From Nitrospirota bacterium (lineage in GTDB: Bacteria > Nitrospirota > Nitrospiria > Nitrospirales > Nitrospiraceae), in contig JAHWYE010000133.1 in NCBI GenBank assembly GCA_020028195.1, positions 1 to 5,356 on the forward strand: 5,356 bases of DNA, read 5' to 3'. The notes beneath the pieces are model-generated. The model did not search any database. It was given only the letters and a program-made list of their open reading frames with translations, and was not told the DNA's origin. Below, in pieces: positions 1 to 5,356 of the stretch (position 1 is the stretch's first letter; each line of letters opens with the position of its first letter). The position numbers and the translations under genes are program-made.

Positions 1-285
1 CGGATCGCTGTCAATCGCGAGCTTGAGATGCTGGAACATGCGCTTCACGATGCAGCTGATGTGCTGACACCCGGGGGCCGGCTCTGTGTCATCTCGTTTC
101 ATTCTCTCGAGGACCGCATTGTCAAACAGACGTTTCGAGCGCTCTCGCAAGGCCCTGATCCCTGCCTGTTAAGACTGACCAAAAAACCGCAAACCCCTTC
201 GGAAAGGGAACGACGTGAGAACCCACGCGCCCGCAGCGCAAAGCTTCGCGTGGCTGAGCGTCTTCCAGGAGCGAGGCATTCATGA
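1..285 (+). CDS. rsmH: 16S rRNA (cytosine-1402-N4)-methyltransferase RsmH, C-terminal part (5' truncated by window)
   Basis: RsmH (formerly MraW) uses S-adenosylmethionine to methylate N4 of C1402 in the decoding centre of 16S rRNA, acting in the cytoplasm on the small subunit. Only the last 94 codons are here; the frame is open from base 1, so the start lies upstream (the family is about 300 residues). The fragment opens with RIAVNRELE, followed by the helix leading to GGRLCVISFHSLEDR (fragment residues 26-40), the family hallmark of the methyltransferase core. It then has LTKKP (59-63) and NPRARSAKLRVAER (74-87), the conserved basic C-terminal signature that ends nearly all RsmH proteins. 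The internal ATG at 28 is within conserved sequence and is not the start. The TGA stop (283-285) overlaps the ftsL ATG by 4 bases, the usual rsmH-ftsL arrangement in dcw clusters. Identification is secure; nothing in the fragment looks damaged. Confidence 0.96.
   Translation, partial: RIAVNRELEMLEHALHDAADVLTPGGRLCVISFHSLEDRIVKQTFRALSQGPDPCLLRLTKKPQTPSERERRENPRARSAKLRVAERLPGARHS
267..271 (+). promoter_or_regulatory. Ribosome binding site of ftsL
   Basis: AGGAG lies 10 bases upstream of the ftsL ATG at 282, inside the last codons of rsmH. The next in-frame stop upstream (TGA 255-257) leaves no other start codon for ftsL, so this site and ATG 282 together fix the start. Coupled translation with rsmH is likely from the ATGA overlap. 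Confidence 0.7.
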
Positions 286-614
286 AAACCTTGACCGTCG
301 TAGCTGCCATGGCCTTGTTGCTGCTCTATGTGTGGGAACGGGTCGAGATCGTGCGGGTCGGATACCAGATCGAGCGACTCAAGGTCAAGAAGGTGGCGCT
401 TGAGCGTGAGCGCGATGAGTTGCAGGTGAAGCTCTCGGCGCTGACCTCGCCGGAACGGATCGCGCGGGTAGCGACCGAGAAGCTAGGGTTGGTTCCACCC
501 CAGCGGGGGCAAGTGATCCTCGTCAACGTGAAGCCTGAGGCACCCGCTCATGGGGAGCCGGCCATGCCGGACGTGAAGCTGGCCAGGAACGAGTCGGTGG
601 GGAAGGTGCCGTGA
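282..614 (+). CDS. ftsL: Cell division protein FtsL
   Basis: FtsL is a small single-pass inner-membrane protein. With FtsB and FtsQ it forms the complex that activates the septal synthase FtsW-FtsI. The call rests on size (110 residues), topology and position between rsmH and ftsI, because FtsL is poorly conserved in sequence. Residues 1-3 precede one hydrophobic helix (about 4-18, rich in Leu, Val and Ala). A periplasmic coiled coil follows (about 20-54) with Leu at 33, 40, 47 and 54, exactly seven apart, and Val 26 one heptad earlier. Next comes SPERIARVATEKLGL (56-70), the typical FtsL segment after the coil, then PPQRGQVILV and a Pro- and charge-rich tail to residue 110. The cytoplasmic tail is far shorter than the roughly 34 residues of E. 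coli FtsL, and an in-frame stop at 255-257 excludes a longer start. It overlaps both neighbours, suggesting translational coupling. FtsB is the only real alternative, and position argues against it. Confidence 0.9.
   Translation: MKTLTVVAAMALLLLYVWERVEIVRVGYQIERLKVKKVALERERDELQVKLSALTSPERIARVATEKLGLVPPQRGQVILVNVKPEAPAHGEPAMPDVKLARNESVGKVP
599..606 (+). promoter_or_regulatory. Ribosome binding site of ftsI, start-deciding
   Basis: The purine run GGGGAAGG ends 7 bases before ATG 614 but only 4 bases before GTG 611. The spacing and the better start codon favour ATG 614, giving a TGATG stop/start overlap with ftsL. GTG 611 adds just one Met and cannot be excluded. Confidence 0.55.
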
Positions 615-2344
615 TGGCGGCTGCTTCGTATCGTGGTCGCCGTATGGTTGCTGCGCTGGTCTTGCTCTCGGGCTTTGCCCTGATCCTCTTCCGGCTCTTC
701 AACCTGCAGATTCTGCAGGCAGCCGAGCTGACGGTAAAGGCGGATCGGCAGCACCGGAAGGCTGTGTCCGTACAGGGGCCTCGGGGATCAATCTACGACC
801 GCCACGGGAAGGTCTTGGCCATTAACATGGATGTACCCTCCGTGTTTGGCGTACCGGCTTCACTCGATGATCCTTCGGGTGTGGCGCGAGATCTTTCCCC
901 TGTCCTCCGTGTCAGGGCCGGCGAGATTGAGAAAAAACTGAAACAGGAACGGAGTTTCGTGTGGATTGCGCGGAAACTGGACCCTGAACAGGGGCGAAGG
1001 CTGGAGCGCATGCCCTTAGAGGGCATCGGCGTGGTCATGGAGGGGCAACGCTTTTATCCCAAGGGACCCTTGCTCTCTCATGTGCTCGGATTCGCAGGAA
1101 TGGACAGCCAGGGGCTCGAGGGTATCGAGCGCCGGTACGATCCCTCTCTCCGTGGAGAGAAGCAGATGGTCGTGTTGCAGCGTGATGCGCTGGGTCGCAC
1201 GGTCTTCCCCAAGGGGCTGCATGAGCAGGTCCCCTCGCCAGGCCACAACGTGATCCTGACGATCGACGAGGTCATTCAGTACATAGCGGAGAAGGAGCTG
1301 GAGGAGGCAGTCACGGCCACTCGGGCAAAAGGCGGGATCGTGATCGTGATGGAACCTCGGACCGGGGCCATCCTCGCGATGGCGGTGAATCCCCGGTTTG
1401 ACCCGAATACCGTCCAGGCAATTTCCGCCGATCGGTGGCGCAACCGTGCCTTGACCGACACCTATGAACCAGGCTCGACCATGAAAATCTTCGTGGCGGC
1501 GGCCGCACTTGAGGAAAAGGTCATGGAGCCTGAGACCTTGGTCTATGGGGAAAACGGCCGGATGGTGGTGGCCCACACCGTTATTCACGATCATGACAGG
1601 TTGGGCTGGATGACCTTCGCCCAGGTGATCCAACGGTCCAGCAATATCGGGTCGGTCAAGACGGCCACGGCTCTCGGAGCGGAGCGCCTGTACCGCTGGC
1701 TCAGAGCATTTGGCTTCGGGGAACGGACTGAAATCGACTTGCCAGGGGAGGTGACTGGTCTAATCAAAGAACCGCGAAACTGGGAACGGCGGTCGCTTGC
1801 TTCGATCGCCATGGGACAGGAGATCGGTGTGACAGCGTTGCAGCTCGTCACTGCGGTAGCTGCCATCGCCAACGGGGGCTGGCTGATGAAGCCCTATACG
1901 GTCTCGGAAATACGTGATGAGAAGGGCCGGGTGGTTGTTCAAGTCAGCCCGCAGGTCCGACGACAGCCGATTTCGCCGGAGACGGTGCACACCCTCAGCA
2001 AGATCCTGGAGGGTGTGGTGACACATGGGACGGGCAGCAAAGCGGCGGTCCCAGGCTATCGAGTCGCCGGAAAGACGGGCACAGCCCAGAAGATCGATCC
2101 TAAGACAGGGGCCTATTCCTCCCATCTCTCCGTGGGATCGTTCGTCGGCTATGTCCCTGCGGAGGACCCACGGTTGGCTATCGTAGTCGTGATTGACGAG
2201 CCGCAGACCGAAGCCTGGGGAGGGGTTGTCGCTGCACCGGTGTTTCGGCGAGTGGCTGAGCAAGCGCTGCAACATCTCGGGATTTCTTCGCAGGAGCCGG
2301 TCAAACTGGCCATGACGACCAGCTCAGAAATGGCGCGACCGTAG
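614..2344 (+). CDS. ftsI: Septal peptidoglycan D,D-transpeptidase FtsI (penicillin-binding protein 3)
   Basis: FtsI is the class B penicillin-binding protein that cross-links peptide stems of new septal peptidoglycan, working with the glycosyltransferase FtsW and under control of FtsQLB. It is 576 residues from ATG 614, close to the 588 of E. coli FtsI. Residues 1-10 are a short basic cytoplasmic tail (R7, R9, R10), and about 11-29 form the single membrane anchor. RGSIYDR (57-63) begins the periplasmic pedestal domain, which includes the GQRFYP...HVLGF segment (about 144-160). The transpeptidase domain runs from about 235 to 555. It carries all three active-site motifs: STMK with nucleophile Ser288 and Lys291 (within YEPGSTMK), SSN at 342-344, and KTG at 487-489 (within VAGKTGTAQ). 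No PASTA domains follow; the last 15 or so residues are a nonconserved polar tail. The start at 614 is preferred over GTG 611 on ribosome-site spacing. The gene appears intact. SpoVD-like or elongation-type PBP2 are less likely, given the neighbours and the lack of PASTA domains. Confidence 0.96.
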   Translation: MAAASYRGRRMVAALVLLSGFALILFRLFNLQILQAAELTVKADRQHRKAVSVQGPRGSIYDRHGKVLAINMDVPSVFGVPASLDDPSGVARDLSPVLRVRAGEIEKKLKQERSFVWIARKLDPEQGRRLERMPLEGIGVVMEGQRFYPKGPLLSHVLGFAGMDSQGLEGIERRYDPSLRGEKQMVVLQRDALGRTVFPKGLHEQVPSPGHNVILTIDEVIQYIAEKELEEAVTATRAKGGIVIVMEPRTGAILAMAVNPRFDPNTVQAISADRWRNRALTDTYEPGSTMKIFVAAAALEEKVMEPETLVYGENGRMVVAHTVIHDHDRLGWMTFAQVIQRSSNIGSVKTATALGAERLYRWLRAFGFGERTEIDLPGEVTGLIKEPRNWERRSLASIAMGQEIGVTALQLVTAVAAIANGGWLMKPYTVSEIRDEKGRVVVQVSPQVRRQPISPETVHTLSKILEGVVTHGTGSKAAVPGYRVAGKTGTAQKIDPKTGAYSSHLSVGSFVGYVPAEDPRLAIVVVIDEPQTEAWGGVVAAPVFRRVAEQALQHLGISSQEPVKLAMTTSSEMARP

Positions 2345-2346
2345 GG
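2343..2346 (+). promoter_or_regulatory. Weak purine patch before murE
   Basis: AGGG sits at the very end of ftsI, overlapping its TAG stop. It touches the TTG at 2347 with no spacer and is 15 bases from the ATG at 2362, so it is poorly placed for both. No better Shine-Dalgarno match lies between 2320 and 2361. murE translation may therefore lean on ribosomes terminating ftsI. Confidence 0.25.
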
Positions 2347-2361
2347 TTGCAATACCGTCCC

Positions 2362-3897
2362 ATGACTGTTGGTGAGCTGATTGTTCCGCTGGAAAGTCAA
2401 CTGGATGTGATTGAGCAACAGGGAAATCTGCATGTGGCAGTCACCGACGTCACCGATGACTCCCGCCTCGTAAAACCGGGCAGTCTGTTCGTGGCGGTCA
2501 AAGGGGGGAGGGTGGATGGCCATGCCTACGTTCGCCAGGCGGTGCAAGCTGGCGCATCAGCTGTTGTGATGCAGGTGGGAGTGCCCTCAGCTGGTGGGAC
2601 CGAACCAGGGTTTATCCCCTCGGTCCCGATGATTCGGGTGAAGGATTCCCGGCGGGCGCTGGGGCTGCTGGCCAGTCGGCTTCATCACGATCCTTCTTTC
2701 CGGCTCGCGATGATCGGTGTGACGGGGACAAACGGAAAGACCACGGTGACCTATTTGTGTAAGGCGGCGCTTGAGGCGGCCGGCCGACGGGTGGGTGTTA
2801 TCGGAACGGTGGCCTATCAGATCGGGTCGGAACGACTCAATGCGTCCCATACGACGCCCGGCGCAAGCGAGCTTCAGGCCCTGTTGGCCCGTATGGTGTC
2901 TGCCGGCCTGGATACCGCGGTGATGGAAGTGTCCTCACACGCGCTTGCCATGGATCGCGTCGCCGGCTGCGAATTCGACACGGCCATCTATACGAACCTG
3001 ACTCAGGATCACCTCGATTTCCATTCCGACATGGAGGATTACTTCAGGGCAAAATTGTCCCTGTTCACGAGCTTGAGGCCCGCCGGGAACAAGCCTCGCC
3101 CGAAACGCGCCATTATCAATGCGGATGATCCTCGGGGTGGACGAGTATGCGAGGCCAGCCCTGTTCCCTTCTGGACCTATTCCATTCGGAGTCGGTCGGA
3201 TATCCGAGCTGAGGATGTGCGCCTCTCGCTCGGCGGGACGAGGTTCACTGCCGTCACCCCAGCCGGGAGATTTTTGGTGGAGAGCCGATTGGTGGGCGAA
3301 CACAATGTCTACAACATCCTGGCCGCCATTGGCGTCGGGCTGCAGGAGGGGCTGTCAGCGGACGTCATCCGCGAAGGCATCCATTCGGTTGTGAATGTTC
3401 CCGGACGATTCGAGCGGGTCGAGGCCGGGCAAGATTTCACCGTCGTGGTCGATTATGCCCACACGGAAGATGCACTTGTCCATCTGTTGGACACCGCGCA
3501 GGCGCTGAAGACCGGCCGCATCATCACGGTGTTCGGCTGCGGAGGGGACCGTGACCGAGGCAAGCGACCCAAGATGGGCCGTGCGGCGGCGCGACAGAGC
3601 GATCTGGTGATCCTGACCTCCGACAACCCGCGGAGCGAGGATCCCATGGCTATCCTGCGCGAGGTGGAAGCGGGAGTTCTGGAGGCTCTTGATCCGAGCG
3701 AACGGGCAAGGGTCCGGTACGAGGTGATTGCCGATCGACGTCGCGCCATCCAAACGGCGATCCGTGAGGCGAAGCGGGGCGACATGGTCCTGATCGCGGG
3801 CAAGGGGCACGAAGACTATCAGATCATCGGCGACAATCGCCTGCATTTTGACGATCGCGAAGAAGCCAAGGCCGCCATTGAAAAGTTACAGGGATGA
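2362..3897 (+). CDS. murE: UDP-N-acetylmuramoyl-L-alanyl-D-glutamate--2,6-diaminopimelate ligase MurE
   Basis: MurE is the cytoplasmic, ATP-dependent Mur ligase that adds the third stem residue to UDP-MurNAc-L-Ala-D-Glu. It is 511 residues from ATG 2362. The N-terminal UDP-substrate domain has TDDSR (31-35) and SLFVAVKG. The central ATPase domain has the P-loop GVTGTNGKTT (119-128, Lys126), TTPGASELQ with the substrate-binding Thr pair at 164-165, EVSSHA (189-194), NLTQDHLDFH (212-221), and Lys231 in RAKLSLF, the lysine carbamylated in characterised Mur ligases. The C-terminal domain has GRFERV (348-353), FGCGGDRDRGKRP (391-403), DNPR (421-424) and GKGHE (480-484). DNPR is the established signature for meso-diaminopimelate rather than lysine, so a diaminopimelate-type wall is inferred. 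The HTPDA motif common in the family reads HTEDA here (Glu369). ATG 2362 is chosen for codon quality; TTG 2347, two bases after the ftsI stop, would add five residues and is possible. No frameshift or missing catalytic residue is seen. Confidence 0.96.
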   Translation: MTVGELIVPLESQLDVIEQQGNLHVAVTDVTDDSRLVKPGSLFVAVKGGRVDGHAYVRQAVQAGASAVVMQVGVPSAGGTEPGFIPSVPMIRVKDSRRALGLLASRLHHDPSFRLAMIGVTGTNGKTTVTYLCKAALEAAGRRVGVIGTVAYQIGSERLNASHTTPGASELQALLARMVSAGLDTAVMEVSSHALAMDRVAGCEFDTAIYTNLTQDHLDFHSDMEDYFRAKLSLFTSLRPAGNKPRPKRAIINADDPRGGRVCEASPVPFWTYSIRSRSDIRAEDVRLSLGGTRFTAVTPAGRFLVESRLVGEHNVYNILAAIGVGLQEGLSADVIREGIHSVVNVPGRFERVEAGQDFTVVVDYAHTEDALVHLLDTAQALKTGRIITVFGCGGDRDRGKRPKMGRAAARQSDLVILTSDNPRSEDPMAILREVEAGVLEALDPSERARVRYEVIADRRRAIQTAIREAKRGDMVLIAGKGHEDYQIIGDNRLHFDDREEAKAAIEKLQG

Positions 3898-3947
3898 TGC
3901 TGCCCTGCCGGCAACTATTCCCAGCAAGCTATGAGGTTGAATACGAC
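3898..3947 (+). other. murE-murF junction, open in the murF frame
   Basis: These 50 bases separate the murE stop from the preferred murF ATG. They contain no stop in the murF frame, and tandem ATGs at 3894 and 3897 are also in that frame, so an extended murF beginning with an ATGA overlap is formally possible. The encoded extension (17-18 residues) does not resemble a MurF N-terminus. CAGGG at 3889-3893 can pair with CCCTG at 3903-3907, with the two ATGs falling in the 9-base loop. TGCCGGCA at 3906-3913 is self-complementary. No promoter or terminator is apparent. Confidence 0.45.
3933..3937 (+). promoter_or_regulatory. Ribosome binding site of murF, start-deciding
   Basis: GAGGT lies 10 bases upstream of ATG 3948 and matches the Shine-Dalgarno core. 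By contrast, the upstream ATGs at 3894 and 3897 have CAGGG only 0 and 3 bases away, too close for normal initiation. This favours ATG 3948. Confidence 0.5.
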
Positions 3948-5356
3948 ATGGCGCTGTTCACTGTCGAAGAGGTGCTAGAAATCACCAGTGCCAGAGTCTT
4001 GTCAGGCCAGGATTCTCGCAAGTTGAAGGGCAAGATCGGTCGTCTGTGCACGGATTCACGTGAGGTTCGCTCCGGAGATCTGTTCGTCGCGATCAAGGGG
4101 GAGCGCTTTGACGGCCATGAGTTTGTGGATACCGCTTTGCAGCGGGGAGCAGTGGGGGCCATCGTCCAGGAACGGTACAGGTTTGCGCCGCGTCCCGAGG
4201 GGGCAGCCAAGGTGACCCTCTTGGGGGTGCCGGACCCGCTCCTGGCCTATCAACAGTTAGCTGCTCACCACAGGCGCCGCTTTCGGATACCGGTGGTCGC
4301 GATCACAGGCAGCAACGGCAAAACGACCACAAAGGAGATGGTGGCCGCTGTGCTGGCGCAACGCTGGACCGTCCTGAAAACGGAAGGCAATCTGAACAAC
4401 CGCATCGGAGTTCCTCAGACGCTGCTCCGGTTGACTGCGCGTCACGAGGCGGCAGTGGTGGAGATGGGCGTTGATCAAAAGGGGCAGACGACCCGTCTGT
4501 GCGAGACCACCCGTCCGACCATTGGACTCATTACGAACATCGGCCCGGACCACCTCGAGTTCTTTGGCAGCATGGAGGCCTCTGCTCAGGCCAAGGCGGA
4601 GTTGCTGAACCTGATGCCGCCCGACGGCGCGGTCGTGCTGAACGCCGATGATGCCTATTTCGAGTATCTCGCGTCGCGAGCCCGCTGCCGTATGCTCTCG
4701 TTCGGGCTTTCCTCGAGAGCTCAGGTTCGAGCCACGGAGGTGGTGTCAGACCAGCGGCGAGGCATGACCTTTCGGCTGATCCTTTCCGGCCGGACGCGCC
4801 ATCCGGTGGTTGTCCTGCAAGCCTATGGGGCTCACAACCTATCCAATGCCTTGGCTGCGGCGGCCGTCGGACATCTCCTCGGCACGACTGGCACGATGAT
4901 CGCTAAAGGGTTGGCCCGCTTCCGACCGGCGGCGATGCGTTCACAAGTAAGCCTCTGGGGGGGCGTCAGGGTGATCAATGACTGTTATAACGCCAACCCG
5001 GCCTCGATGAAGGCCGCGATTGAGTTGCTCGTCGAGCTCGGCGCCGGAACACGCACGGTTGCGGTGTTGGGCGATATGCTGGAGCTGGGGCCGGACACGG
5101 TGGCGCTCCATCGAGAAGTCGGAACCTATCTCGCTCGACGTGGGGTCTCGGTCCTCATTGCCTGTGGAGTCTTGGGGCATGAATTCGCGGAAGGGGCACG
5201 CGCGGCTGGAATGGCCCCGGATCATGTCATCGAAACGACGGACGCGGCGGCGGCTGCCGCGACGGCAAAAGCGATCGTTCGCGATGGGGATGTGACGTTG
5301 GTCAAGGCATCGCGTGCGATGAGGCTGGAACGGGTCATCGAAGTGCTGGGCGAAAG
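3948..5356 (+). CDS. murF: UDP-N-acetylmuramoyl-tripeptide--D-alanyl-D-alanine ligase MurF (3' end cut by window)
   Basis: MurF joins D-Ala-D-Ala to the UDP-MurNAc-tripeptide made by MurE, the last cytoplasmic step of precursor assembly. The frame is open from 3948 to the end of the window: 469 full codons and no stop. As MurF is usually 450-480 residues, only a short tail is missing. The N-terminal domain has TDSR (35-38) and DLFVAIKG (44-51). The ATPase domain has the P-loop ITGSNGKTTTKE (119-130, Lys125), GNLNNRIGVP (147-156, a MurF hallmark), TNIGPDHLE (196-204), and Lys216 in AKAEL, equivalent to the carbamylated lysine of Mur ligases. The C-terminal domain has GAHNLSNALAA (294-304), INDCYNANPASM (343-354, the diagnostic MurF motif) and VLGDMLELG (373-381). 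Two usually conserved sites differ: EMGVDQKGQ (172-180), where Gln replaces the Glu of the common GEI, and KASR (453-456) in place of the common KGSR. ATG 3948 is chosen for its ribosome site and because MALFTVEEVL is a normal MurF beginning. ATGs at 3894 and 3897 are in frame as alternatives. Identity is certain. Confidence 0.95.
   Translation, partial: MALFTVEEVLEITSARVLSGQDSRKLKGKIGRLCTDSREVRSGDLFVAIKGERFDGHEFVDTALQRGAVGAIVQERYRFAPRPEGAAKVTLLGVPDPLLAYQQLAAHHRRRFRIPVVAITGSNGKTTTKEMVAAVLAQRWTVLKTEGNLNNRIGVPQTLLRLTARHEAAVVEMGVDQKGQTTRLCETTRPTIGLITNIGPDHLEFFGSMEASAQAKAELLNLMPPDGAVVLNADDAYFEYLASRARCRMLSFGLSSRAQVRATEVVSDQRRGMTFRLILSGRTRHPVVVLQAYGAHNLSNALAAAAVGHLLGTTGTMIAKGLARFRPAAMRSQVSLWGGVRVINDCYNANPASMKAAIELLVELGAGTRTVAVLGDMLELGPDTVALHREVGTYLARRGVSVLIACGVLGHEFAEGARAAGMAPDHVIETTDAAAAAATAKAIVRDGDVTLVKASRAMRLERVIEVLGE

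Noticed and set aside
703..719. Perfect inverted repeat CCTGCAG-ATT-CTGCAGG
   Set aside because: It encodes the Leu-Gln-Ile-Leu-Gln just after the FtsI membrane anchor, where such Leu/Gln residues are common in the family. The coding constraint explains it, and no poly-T run follows.
1145..1160. Inverted repeat TCTCTCC-GT-GGAGAGA in ftsI
   Set aside because: It is a short stem within conserved coding sequence with no T-tract or gene boundary. Chance occurrence is likely.
1016..1633. 205-codon open frame on the minus strand inside ftsI
   Set aside because: It lies wholly antisense to conserved FtsI coding sequence, and its translation is rich in His, Arg and Pro, as expected for the reverse of a GC-rich gene. 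It has no recognisable domain.
1760..2275. 171-codon minus-strand open frame over the FtsI transpeptidase domain
   Set aside because: It is a shadow of the conserved ftsI frame, with no family resemblance and no credible ribosome site noticed.
3355..3846. 163-codon minus-strand open frame inside murE
   Set aside because: It is antisense to the conserved C-terminal domain of MurE. Its length is unremarkable for GC-rich DNA.
4986..4991. TATAAC resembling a -10 promoter box inside murF
   Set aside because: There is no -35-like hexamer about 17 bases upstream (GCGTCA there), and the bases encode the conserved CYNAN motif.
1..5356. Possible novel or accessory system, mobile element, CRISPR or RNA gene
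   Set aside because: Every segment is covered by standard dcw genes in their usual order, with compact junctions. No repeats, target-site duplications, tRNA-like folds or foreign composition were seen.

Overview
The window is a stretch of the division and cell wall (dcw) cluster of a GC-rich (about 60% by eye), Gram-negative-type bacterium. All five genes are on the + strand, in the conserved order rsmH (3' end only), ftsL, ftsI, murE, murF (5' part, cut a few codons before its end). The MurE specificity motif DNPR points to meso-diaminopimelate peptidoglycan. The overall protein flavour is reminiscent of Nitrospirota (Nitrospira-like), but that is an impression from family resemblance and is not proven by anything in the window.

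Layout: 1-285 is the C-terminal third of the 16S rRNA methyltransferase RsmH. 282-614 is the small bitopic division protein FtsL. 614-2344 (or from GTG 611) is the septal transpeptidase FtsI/PBP3. 2362-3897 (or from TTG 2347) is MurE, and 3948 to the window end is MurF. Genes overlap by 4 bases (rsmH/ftsL) and 1 or 4 bases (ftsL/ftsI). They are separated by 17 or 2 bases (ftsI/murE) and by 50 bases (murE/murF), or overlap by 4 if murF starts at its earliest ATG. There is no gene-free stretch over 300 bases. No convincing internal promoter, terminator, RNA gene, mobile element or CRISPR was seen. The layout fits one polycistronic mRNA driven from a promoter upstream of the window.

Functionally, MurE and MurF add the third residue and then D-Ala-D-Ala to UDP-MurNAc-dipeptide in the cytoplasm. 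This makes the pentapeptide that, after lipid linkage and export, FtsI cross-links at the septum. FtsL is part of the FtsQLB complex that activates FtsW-FtsI. RsmH modifies the ribosomal P site and is a customary dcw passenger.

This is an ordinary core region and I do not see an undescribed system. The points worth a second look are modest: start-site ambiguities at three of the four junctions, an FtsL with almost no cytoplasmic tail and a clean leucine heptad, unusual residues in otherwise conserved MurF and MurE motifs, and a small possible hairpin at the murE/murF junction.
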